Origin: Patescibacteria group bacterium
Lineage (GTDB): Bacteria; Patescibacteriota; Minisyncoccia; Portnoybacterales; GWB1-42-6
Reading direction: 5' to 3'
DNA: 5,867 nt
NCBI GenBank assembly: GCA_018826025.1
Contig: JAHKAK010000038.1
Span: forward strand, 1 to 5,867
The notes beneath the pieces were generated by a model. It was not told where the DNA came from and ran no database searches. It saw only the letters and a program-made list of their open reading frames with translations. The translations under genes were made by a program, and so were the position numbers. Positions 1-5,867 of this stretch are shown here, piece by piece (position 1 is the first letter of the stretch; the number at the start of each line of letters is the position of its first letter).

Positions 1-1
1 C

Positions 2-124
2 AAACAAAAACATAATCAAAAAGATAAATTTTTAAAGGTCGAAAGTGTTAGAAAGCTTAAAAGAATTAAACCGACTACGGTGTCATTTTTGACTGCTCAA
101 CGGAAGACCGTTTCGGTGTCATAG
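2..124 (+). CDS. Possible C-terminal end of an unknown protein, cut by the left window edge
   Basis: A frame with no start in the window stays open for 40 codons from the left edge and stops at TAG 122-124. The translated part is lysine-rich and ends KPTTVSFLTAQRKTVSVS, so a short pattern of the type T-V-S-x, polar/basic stretch, T-V-S-x occurs twice. At the DNA level this appears as two copies of CGGTGTCA (78-85 and 114-121), both in the same codon phase, which favours a coding origin over an operator pair. The alternating hydrophobic and polar residues would suit a beta-hairpin tail. I do not recognise the family and assign no function. The frame is short and compositionally simple, so it may be non-coding or a decayed gene. 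If real, it is convergent with the exchanger gene that ends at 216. Confidence 0.38.
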   Translation, partial: KQKHNQKDKFLKVESVRKLKRIKPTTVSFLTAQRKTVSVS

Positions 125-215
125 TTAAATTGCTTGACACGTATACAGAACCATTTTTATTTGCCTCTTTTTTTATCGCTGCCCGTCAAGCTATATTTTG
201 AAAAATAACATCTGC

Positions 216-1142
216 TTATCTATTCACTATAAATTCAACTAAAACAAAAATCAGCCAAAAAGCAAAAAGCAAATATGCTTCTTTTTTTGAAAGCGTCCGC
301 CCGGAACGCATAAAATGAAATAGGGTCGCGGACGCGACCACCATGAACAATCCCGTAATATAGATAATTTTTATCGGAAAATAAAAAGGGCTTACCAGCG
401 CCAGAATCCCAACCACAATAGTAGCATCCGCAAGCACCGTTCCGAGAATATCCCCAACAGCAAGAGAGTCATCATGTTTCTTCGCGCACTTTATAGAGAA
501 AAATATCTCCGGCATAGTCGTTCCTATCCCCACCACCAACATACCAATTAGTATTGGGCTCACCCTTAGGGCTTGGGCCAATCCCGTTGCCGAAGTTACG
601 ACAAAATGAGATCCGGCCAGCAACACAGCCATGCTAAAAATCAGCATAAATAAATTCTTTAAACGGCTATTCGCGCTTGAAGCTGCTGCTCTGTCAATCC
701 CATTTTTAAAAACGATATAATAGAATACTCCGCCCGTGATAATAAGCGCTAGACCTTCTAAGCGGGAAAAATGACCGTTTAGCCCCAAGACAAGCGGCAA
801 AAGAAGCAAAAGAGGATACACAACATGGTTTTTTAAAATTTTACTCTCAACCCTGATTCCTCTGCCGGCAAATAAAACAATTACCGCGAAAACCAACGTT
901 AAATCCGCTATGTTTGAACCAAATAACACCCCCAAGCCAAACGAAGGGATTCCTTTAATAGCGGCGTTAATGGCAATGAAAGCTTCCGGTAAAATAGAAA
1001 TAATGGCAACAACAATAAAACCGACAACATACTTTGATAATTTAAAGCTCTCGGCCAGCCTGGCGGCGTATTTTGTGGCTAACGTCGCGCCTTTTATCAC
1101 CAGAAAAAAAGCAACGACAAAAATAAATAAGTTATTGAACAT
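216..1142 (-). CDS. CaCA-family cation exchanger (Na+/Ca2+ or H+/Ca2+ antiporter-like), 308 aa
   Basis: This is an integral membrane exchanger, expected to expel Ca2+ or a similar cation from the cytoplasm using an ion gradient. Seen: about ten hydrophobic segments arranged as two inverted halves, each with an alpha-repeat. Alpha-1 (residues about 38-85) has ILPE with E53 and then GSNIAD with D80. Alpha-2 (about 197-245) has GTTMPE with E212 and then GTVLAD with D239. A polar, basic cytoplasmic loop (about 146-163) joins the halves. Length is normal for prokaryotic family members such as NCX_Mj and YrbG. Aligned by memory to NCX_Mj, both catalytic glutamates are kept, but S51 becomes I50 and N81 becomes D80, so ion selectivity is uncertain. 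The start is fixed: an in-frame TAA lies two codons upstream of the only nearby ATG, and the N-terminus begins directly in the first membrane helix as usual. No Shine-Dalgarno sequence is visible. It lies 62 bp downstream of the P-type ATPase on the same strand, so co-transcription is plausible. Confidence 0.93.
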   Translation of the reverse strand: MFNNLFIFVVAFFLVIKGATLATKYAARLAESFKLSKYVVGFIVVAIISILPEAFIAINAAIKGIPSFGLGVLFGSNIADLTLVFAVIVLFAGRGIRVESKILKNHVVYPLLLLLPLVLGLNGHFSRLEGLALIITGGVFYYIVFKNGIDRAAASSANSRLKNLFMLIFSMAVLLAGSHFVVTSATGLAQALRVSPILIGMLVVGIGTTMPEIFFSIKCAKKHDDSLAVGDILGTVLADATIVVGILALVSPFYFPIKIIYITGLFMVVASATLFHFMRSGRTLSKKEAYLLFAFWLIFVLVEFIVNR

Positions 1143-1149
1143 ATATTAG

Positions 1150-1155
1150 TTTATA
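1150..1155 (-). promoter_or_regulatory. Possible -10 hexamer for the exchanger gene
   Basis: On the minus strand TATAAA (1155 to 1150) ends seven bases before the exchanger ATG at 1142. An overlapping TAATAT (1158 to 1153) is an alternative. Either would start transcription at or within a few bases of the ATG, giving a leaderless message, which fits the absence of a Shine-Dalgarno sequence. I see no good -35 at the right distance, and the gap is AT-rich, so chance matches are easy. The gene could instead be read only from the ATPase promoter. Confidence 0.25.
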
Positions 1156-1204
1156 TTACAAAGAATCTGCTCTTAAGCTTAAATAAGTCGCCGCGATTGA
1201 TAGT

Positions 1205-3865
1205 TTATCTAAAAATTCTTTTCTTAGAAAACTCAACCATTAAAATCTCCGCCAAGCCAATGGCTAAAATAAGTCCCCACTCGCCCAAGGCCAAGCCTTG
1301 CGTACCTAAGATTTTTTGCAGGGGCGGAAGATAAACTGCCGACAGCAATAAAGCAAAGCTAATGGCCACCGCGCCAACTAAATAATGATTGCTAAAAATA
1401 TCCCGCCGAAAAATCGATTGTTTAAACGAACGTACGCAAAAAGCAAACAATAAAGAATCAACACACATTAACGTAAAAACCATGGTGCGAGCCCTTTCCA
1501 AATCACCGGTTGTTCTCCAAATAATCAGGAAAAAAATCAGCGCGGTCAAACCGGTAATAAAAAAGATGACGGCCAACCATTGCTTTAGCGGTTTATTTAA
1601 TATCGGCTCATCGGGGCTTCTTGGTTTTTCCGCCATAACGCCTTTTGATCCCTGCTCGCCGGTTAAAGCAATGCTGGGAAAACCATCTTCCACTAAATTT
1701 ATCCATAAAATTTGCGCCGGCAATAAAGGCAGCGGCGCGCCCAGTGCCATCGCGCCTAAAAATAAAAATAATTCCGAAAAATCATCCGCCACCAGATAAA
1801 CAAAAACCTTGCGGATATTGCCAAAGATTATCCGGCCCTGTTCAACCGCCTTAACTACTGTTTTAAAATTATTGTCCAATAAAATTAAGTCTGCCACTTC
1901 TTTGGCCACGTCAGATCCTGAACCCACAGCCACGCCGATATCGGCGGATTTCAGCGCCGGCGCGTCGTTAACCCCATCCCCGATCATCGCCACGACTTCC
2001 CCCTTCGCCTGAAGCGCTCTGACAATCCGCAATTTATGGCTCGGTGAGACTCGGGCATAAATTAGGATATCACTCACTCTATTTTCTAATTCTTTATCGT
2101 TAATTTTTTCTATTTCCCCGCCCTCCAAAATTTGCTCCCCATCAACTTCAAACCCCAGCTCTTCGGCCACCGCCTTGGCGGTCAGTTTATGGTCACCCGT
2201 AATAATAACTGTCCGGATTCCGGCCTTTTTTGCTACATTAATTGACTCTTTAACGTCTTGACGAAGCGGATCTTTCAAGGCGATAAAACCAACTAAAATC
2301 AGCTCTTCGGCCAACTCCGTTAATTTATCATAAGCTTTGTCTAAATCGTATTCCCGATAAGCGCAGGCTAAAACCCGCAAACCCTTATCCGCCAAGACAT
2401 CTATCTTTTTATTTAATTTTTCACTTTCCGCTTCGCTTAATTTTTCTTTCCGGCCATCAACATCCAGCCAAACTGATTTGGCGACGATTGCCTCCGGCGC
2501 GCCAACGATATAAAAGACTTTTTTCTTCTCGGCAATCCTGTTCAGTCTGGCGGCGTATTTCAACTCGGAAGAAAAGGCGATTTTATCAAGTTCAAAATAT
2601 TGTTTTTCTAATTCTTTTTTATTCAGGCCCGCCTGCATGCCGGCCAGCAGCAACGCCTGATCGGTTGGCCGGCCGCGCGCCACCCAGCGTTCAAATTCTG
2701 CTTCAGGATTTTCCACAAAAGCATCGTTAGCCAACATCGCGATTTTTAAAGCCAAAATATGGGATTCCACCCCGTTAGCGTTCTCCCCTTTGGCCAAACC
2801 GTTAAAATTTTCGCTCATCAGCTCTCTGGTGTTAGTTAAAATATGACTAACTTGCATTTTCCCCTCGGTTAAAGTTCCGGTTTTATCCGTGCAAATAATC
2901 GTCACGCTCCCCAGCGTTTCATTAGCAATTAATTTTTTAACCAACCCCCGCTGTTTTAAGATGCGCCGCATTCCCAAAACTAAAATAACCGTGATGGCCG
3001 GCAATAAACCTTCCGGAATAGCTGAAACCGCCAGCGCCAAAGCCGCAACGAAAACATCCGCGAACGGTTCTTTTTTAAAATAACCGACTAAAACAATGAC
3101 GCTAATAACCAGCATGACAAAAGCGCCAACCAGTTTGGAAAGTGAAAGAATTTTTTTCTGAAGCGGCGTTCTTTTTTCTTTAGTCGCCCTTAAAAGAGAC
3201 ACGATTTCGCCAATTTCCGTGGCAACGCCGGTGGCGACCACCAAAAATCTCGCCTCTCCTTCCTCAACAATAGTTCCCATAAAAACCATATTGCTTCGTT
3301 CCGATAATAGAGTTTTCTCTGCCAGCCCATCCGCCCTATTTTTATCCACCGCCAGCCATTCGCCGGTTAAGTTTGATTCGTTTATTTTTAGATCTTTGGC
3401 GTCTATAATTCGGCCGTCAGATGGCACCTTATCGCCCGCTTTCAGCATCACTATATCCCCGACCACTAATTTCTCGCTGTCAATCTCTTTTTCGTTCCCG
3501 CCGCGCAAAACTCTTGCTCTGACTTTCACCATCTGGCGTAAAGCTAAAATTGACTGATTAGCCTTATTTTCCTGATAAAAACCGACCGTGGTGTTAATCA
3601 GTAAAACAAGACAAATAAAAATTGTGTCTGAATAATGCCTCAGCGTAAAGGAAATTGCTACCGTCGTCAATAAAATATACATTAAAGGACTGTTAAATTG
3701 GCGCAAAAACAACCTTATCCTTGAATAAGGCTTCTCTTGCGGCAAAACATTGCGGCCGAATTTTTTAAGCCGCTCCGCGGCCTCTTCATCCCTTAATCCT
3801 TCGCAACCGCAATTTAAGCTGTCAAAAATATCTTCTAACGATATAGCGTGCCAGTGTTTTCTCAT
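1205..3865 (-). CDS. P2-type (Ca2+-ATPase-like) cation-transporting P-type ATPase, 886 aa
   Basis: This is an ATP-driven membrane pump, most like bacterial P2A Ca2+-ATPases (SERCA/PMR1 relatives). Domains in order: N-terminal cation-ATPase domain (about 1-60, with the typical WHA start); M1-M2 (about 58-98); actuator domain with TGE at 167-169; M3-M4 (about 243-303) with IPEGLLPA and E285; phosphorylation motif DKTGTLT with D327; nucleotide-binding domain (about 340-525) with GRPTDQALL (398-406) and VGAPE (454-458); hinge and P-domain with DPLR (532-535), TGD (556-558) and GDGVNDAP (629-636); M5-M10 (about 682-880). All catalytic motifs are intact and length is typical, so it should be active. 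Predicted ion ligands are E285 (M4), D695 and E698 (M5), N723, E726 and D727 (M6) and D803 (M8), more acidic than SERCA. The usual lysine of KGAPE is V454. The start is fixed by an in-frame TAG 12-14 bases upstream. Substrate is probably Ca2+, with Mn2+ or monovalent cations not excluded. Confidence 0.95.
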   Translation of the reverse strand: MRKHWHAISLEDIFDSLNCGCEGLRDEEAAERLKKFGRNVLPQEKPYSRIRLFLRQFNSPLMYILLTTVAISFTLRHYSDTIFICLVLLINTTVGFYQENKANQSILALRQMVKVRARVLRGGNEKEIDSEKLVVGDIVMLKAGDKVPSDGRIIDAKDLKINESNLTGEWLAVDKNRADGLAEKTLLSERSNMVFMGTIVEEGEARFLVVATGVATEIGEIVSLLRATKEKRTPLQKKILSLSKLVGAFVMLVISVIVLVGYFKKEPFADVFVAALALAVSAIPEGLLPAITVILVLGMRRILKQRGLVKKLIANETLGSVTIICTDKTGTLTEGKMQVSHILTNTRELMSENFNGLAKGENANGVESHILALKIAMLANDAFVENPEAEFERWVARGRPTDQALLLAGMQAGLNKKELEKQYFELDKIAFSSELKYAARLNRIAEKKKVFYIVGAPEAIVAKSVWLDVDGRKEKLSEAESEKLNKKIDVLADKGLRVLACAYREYDLDKAYDKLTELAEELILVGFIALKDPLRQDVKESINVAKKAGIRTVIITGDHKLTAKAVAEELGFEVDGEQILEGGEIEKINDKELENRVSDILIYARVSPSHKLRIVRALQAKGEVVAMIGDGVNDAPALKSADIGVAVGSGSDVAKEVADLILLDNNFKTVVKAVEQGRIIFGNIRKVFVYLVADDFSELFLFLGAMALGAPLPLLPAQILWINLVEDGFPSIALTGEQGSKGVMAEKPRSPDEPILNKPLKQWLAVIFFITGLTALIFFLIIWRTTGDLERARTMVFTLMCVDSLLFAFCVRSFKQSIFRRDIFSNHYLVGAVAISFALLLSAVYLPPLQKILGTQGLALGEWGLILAIGLAEILMVEFSKKRIFR

Positions 3866-3871
3866 GTTGAT

Positions 3872-3877
3872 ATTATA
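3872..3877 (-). promoter_or_regulatory. Consensus -10 (TATAAT) for the ATPase gene, leaderless geometry
   Basis: On the minus strand a perfect TATAAT (3877 to 3872) is followed by just six bases (ATCAAC) and then the ATPase ATG. Transcription from this box would begin at about the A of the start codon, so the mRNA would have essentially no 5' leader. No Shine-Dalgarno sequence exists in the six bases. A -35 is not obvious: the aligned bases are an A/T run. The surrounding TATAGTATAAT is nearly symmetrical and also gives TATACT on the plus strand (3874-3879), so the site could fire in both directions. Confidence 0.5.
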
Positions 3878-3932
3878 CTATATGAAACTGTTTTTAAAAA
3901 ATCCATTTTAAGCAGCCGGGTCTTTTTAATCA

Positions 3933-3962
3933 TTGCTTTTATGGCGCTTCATGTGAGATAAT
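3933..3962 (+). promoter_or_regulatory. Extended -10 promoter for the glycosyltransferase operon, leaderless geometry
   Basis: TGA followed by GATAAT (TG at 3954-3955, hexamer 3957-3962) forms an extended -10 element with five of six consensus bases. A weak -35 (TTGCTT, 3933-3938) lies 18 bases upstream. The hexamer ends six bases before ATG 3969, the same spacing as in the divergent ATPase promoter, so the predicted transcript starts at or next to the start codon. No Shine-Dalgarno sequence fits in the remaining AAACGA. The TGA of the extended -10 is also the in-frame stop that fixes 3969 as the first possible start. Confidence 0.5.
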
Positions 3963-3968
3963 AAACGA

Positions 3969-5156
3969 ATGAGGATACTAACTAACGCTTACGAATCAAA
4001 CGTTCCAAAATCCAACAAAGTCTCTCAAGGCGGCACTGCTAATTTTTCACGGGCATTATCCAATTTCTTAATAGAACATAATCATGAATGGATCGGCCTT
4101 ATCATAAAGCCTGAAAAAATTAAAAACCCTAATCTTTCCCTGCTTTTTGAAAAAGAAGGGCGGAGCTTTTGGAAATTAACCTCTCCTAAAAAGCGTAATT
4201 TGTTTAAAAACACTAAAAATCTCTCCGCCATAGAAGATTTTTTTAAACCGACTACAGATCTGCTCTCCGATTTTCTTGGGAAAATAAAACCGGATGTTAT
4301 TTTTTTAAACGGCGCCTATTTAAATCCTTGGCTTATTTTAAAGGCCGGCGCGAAGCTGAATATCCCAATTGTCACAAAACATCCGGGCATCTGGAAAAAA
4401 GAGCTGGAAAGAAATCCTAAACTATATACCGAAAACGGCTTAAAAAATCTCCTTGAGATGGAAAAAGATTTTTCTAAATTAAGCTCTCGTGAGATCTTTT
4501 TAAACGACTGGAGCCGGAAAGTCTATCAAAAAGAAGTTTTCCGCGTCAATAACGCCCGATCCGAAATAATTTCCTTGCCGATTTCACCGGTTAAAAATTC
4601 CGGCAAAAAACAACCTAATAAAAAAAACTACAATATCGGCGTCGTCGCCAGATGGGACAGAATAAAAAATCATCAAGCGGTTCTGGCGTTGGCCAAACTG
4701 GCGGAAGAAAAGAAATTGCCCTGGACTTTTTATTCTGTAACCTCTATTCCCCCCACTAACATCCACCAGGAATTCAAAGAAAATTACAAACGATATATTC
4801 GGGTTGAGGAGCCAAAAAATCGCCAAGAATTAAATAAATTTTATAAAAAAATGGATTTAATGATCCTGCCGTCCCATTTTGACGTTTCTCCTCATGTTGT
4901 TCCCGAAGCCTTATTCAACGGCACCCCCACCTTAATTTCTCCTAATGTGGGCTGGGTCTCCGATTATCAACGAACCGGGGCTAAAAACTGGATTATTGAT
5001 TTTGGTAATCCAGAAAAGGTAGTCGAAAGAGTTTTGGAATTAAAAAATACGCCCCTGCCTGAAAAATTGCTGAAAATATTGAAGAACAACAGCGACCCAG
5101 AATATTCTCTAAAAAAGTTCCTAAATGTTTTTAAAAAAGTGAAACGAAAACTATGA
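3969..5156 (+). CDS. GT4-like (GT-B fold) glycosyltransferase, 395 aa
   Basis: Probably a cytoplasmic or membrane-associated glycosyltransferase that moves a sugar from a nucleotide-sugar donor to a glycan or lipid-linked acceptor; the sugars cannot be inferred. Seen: an N-terminal Rossmann half starting MRILTNAYES with a glycine-rich loop at QGGTANF (20-26); KPDVIFLNGAY (107-117) as a core strand; a C-terminal donor-binding half starting at NIGVVARWDRIKNH (222-235), where R228 and K233 match the phosphate-contacting Arg and Lys of GT4 enzymes; then ILPSHFDVSPHVVPEAL (299-315), which corresponds to the EX7E motif but with Asp (D305) in place of the first Glu, keeping E313. There is no signal peptide or membrane helix. 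The C-terminus is strongly basic, which may help it bind membranes. The start is fixed by an in-frame TGA at 3954-3956. Its stop TGA overlaps the next gene's ATG, so the two are probably one operon. Fold and class are secure; function in detail is not. Confidence 0.9.
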   Translation: MRILTNAYESNVPKSNKVSQGGTANFSRALSNFLIEHNHEWIGLIIKPEKIKNPNLSLLFEKEGRSFWKLTSPKKRNLFKNTKNLSAIEDFFKPTTDLLSDFLGKIKPDVIFLNGAYLNPWLILKAGAKLNIPIVTKHPGIWKKELERNPKLYTENGLKNLLEMEKDFSKLSSREIFLNDWSRKVYQKEVFRVNNARSEIISLPISPVKNSGKKQPNKKNYNIGVVARWDRIKNHQAVLALAKLAEEKKLPWTFYSVTSIPPTNIHQEFKENYKRYIRVEEPKNRQELNKFYKKMDLMILPSHFDVSPHVVPEALFNGTPTLISPNVGWVSDYQRTGAKNWIIDFGNPEKVVERVLELKNTPLPEKLLKILKNNSDPEYSLKKFLNVFKKVKRKL

Positions 5157-5867
5157 AAATTTTCCAACTTGTTTCAAATTATCACCCCGTTTATCCCTCT
5201 TCCAACCAAGCAATCTATTCACATGTCGCTTGGCTGACTAATGGCTTGGTGGCGCGCGGCCATGAAGTTAATCTTTTCGCTTCGGGCGATTCGGAAACAG
5301 ACGCCAATCTTTTTTCAATAACGCCTCTTGCTACGTCACAAATGGGAATCAGCGAAAATTTAAGAAGGAATTATTTTCATCTTTTAACGTCTATATGCTA
5401 CGCCCGAGCGGCCAAAGCCGATATTATTCACGCCCATTTTAATATTTCAAATATTTTCTACTCCAACCTGGTAACAACGCCAACTATCCAATCATTTCAT
5501 ACTCCGCTGAAAGAAGATGAAAAAATTATATTAGAAAGCTTTAAAACTCAAAAATTCGTTTCTTTTTCACTCGCCCAGCGCAAGCAAATGCCCCAGCTTA
5601 ATTGGGTGGGAAATATTTATCATGGCGTTGACACGAATAAATTTGCGTTTAACCCAACACCTCAAGACTATTTTTTGTATCTGGGCCGGATAACCGAAGA
5701 GAAAGGAATTCATTTTGCCATTGAATCGGCTAAGGCTGCCAATGTCCCTTTGATTATTGCCGGCCGGAGCTATTTAACCGAAAGCTACTGGCAAAGTCAA
5801 ATTGAGCCTCATATAGACGACAAAATGGTGCGCTACGTTGGCGAAGCCGATTTTGATAAAAAAATTG
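5153..5867 (+). CDS. GT4-family glycosyltransferase, N-terminal 238 residues, cut by the right window edge
   Basis: The frame starts at the ATG inside ATGA (5153-5156), which is shared with the stop of the preceding glycosyltransferase, and stays open for 238 codons to the window end. Seen: MKIFQLVSNYHPVYP start; LTNGLVARGHEVNLFASGDS (29-48), which is characteristic of one GT4 subgroup; ADIIHAHF (89-96) as a core strand; IQSFHTP (112-118); IYHGVDTNKF (155-164); YLGRITEEKG (176-185), where R179 and K184 are the donor phosphate contacts; IIAG (201-204); and YVGE (228-231). The C-terminal EX7E region lies beyond the window. Family members are about 330-400 residues, so roughly a third is missing. 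The usual GG loop near the N-terminus is replaced by SSNQ (16-19). Translation is probably coupled to the upstream gene, as the overlap leaves little room for an independent signal. Role: surface or envelope glycan assembly, inferred from the pair. Confidence 0.93.
   Translation, partial: MKIFQLVSNYHPVYPSSNQAIYSHVAWLTNGLVARGHEVNLFASGDSETDANLFSITPLATSQMGISENLRRNYFHLLTSICYARAAKADIIHAHFNISNIFYSNLVTTPTIQSFHTPLKEDEKIILESFKTQKFVSFSLAQRKQMPQLNWVGNIYHGVDTNKFAFNPTPQDYFLYLGRITEEKGIHFAIESAKAANVPLIIAGRSYLTESYWQSQIEPHIDDKMVRYVGEADFDKKI

Noticed and set aside
70..122. Two ACCG-N3/4-CGGTGTCA dyads as paired operators or hairpins
   Set aside because: The stems are only four bases, and the repeat is explained by codons for T-V-S in the open edge frame.
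134..162. TTGACA with a downstream TTATTT as a plus-strand promoter
   Set aside because: The -10 is poor and the only downstream gene is on the opposite strand, so nothing in the window would be driven by it.
132..191. Seven-base inverted repeat GCTTGAC / GTCAAGC with a 46-base loop in the convergent gap
   Set aside because: About one such match is expected by chance in a region of this size. The loop is long and there is no adjoining T-run placed as in a terminator.
910..1149. 79-residue plus-strand frame within the exchanger gene
   Set aside because: Antisense shadow of the conserved alpha-1 region of the exchanger.
1173..1182. Perfect 10-bp palindrome TTAAGCTTAA between ATPase and exchanger
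   Set aside because: It is AT-rich and short, lacks a T-run in the right place for a terminator, and has no second copy to suggest an operator.
1389..3557. Several plus-strand open frames (for example 1389-1799, 2488-2730, 3219-3557)
   Set aside because: They lie entirely antisense to the intact ATPase gene, have low-complexity or implausible protein sequences, and show no start signals.
3882..3911. Nine-codon mini-frame MKLFLKNPF in the divergent gap
   Set aside because: Too short to separate from chance and without a ribosome-binding site; it matters only if the site at 3874-3879 fires on the plus strand.
4243..4255. 13-base match TTAAACCGACTAC to positions 66-78
   Set aside because: Within chance expectation for 5.9 kb of this composition; both copies encode K-P-T-T in unrelated proteins.
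4584..5167. Minus-strand frames opposite the first glycosyltransferase
   Set aside because: Antisense shadows of a well-supported gene, rich in Phe and Arg as expected from the complement of Lys- and Glu-rich codons.

Overview
The window looks like a bacterial chromosome fragment, most likely from a Candidate Phyla Radiation (Patescibacteria, Parcubacteria-like) genome recovered from a metagenome. This assignment is an inference. It rests on moderate AT-richness, lysine- and asparagine-rich proteins, very compact spacing, near absence of Shine-Dalgarno sequences, and the style of the GT4 glycosyltransferases. TGA is used as a real stop at 5154-5156, where it overlaps the next gene's ATG. That argues for the standard bacterial code and against the lineages that read TGA as glycine.

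Layout. (1) Positions 2-124 (+) hold an open frame entering from the left edge, possibly the C-terminus of an unknown small protein. (2) Positions 125-215 are a T-rich convergent gap in which I see no convincing terminator. (3) On the minus strand, read right to left, lie an 886-residue P2-type cation-transporting ATPase (3865 to 1205), a 62-bp gap, and a 308-residue CaCA-family cation exchanger (1142 to 216). (4) A 103-bp divergent intergenic region (3866-3968) carries a -10-like hexamer for each direction. Each ends six bases before an ATG, which predicts leaderless mRNAs. (5) On the plus strand, two GT-B-fold, GT4-like glycosyltransferases (3969-5156 and 5153 to beyond the right edge) overlap by ATGA and are probably translationally coupled.

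How the genes may work together. The minus-strand pair combines an ATP-driven pump and an ion-gradient-driven exchanger of families that commonly export Ca2+, so a small Ca2+ (or other divalent cation) efflux module is the simplest reading. Both proteins have substitutions at positions aligned with known ion ligands, so the transported ion should not be taken as settled. The plus-strand pair probably belongs to a surface-glycan or glycoconjugate assembly cluster that continues to the right. I see no RNA genes, mobile elements, CRISPR arrays or attachment sites, and no clear new multi-gene system. The most interesting signals are the ion-site changes in the two transporters and the leaderless divergent promoter geometry.
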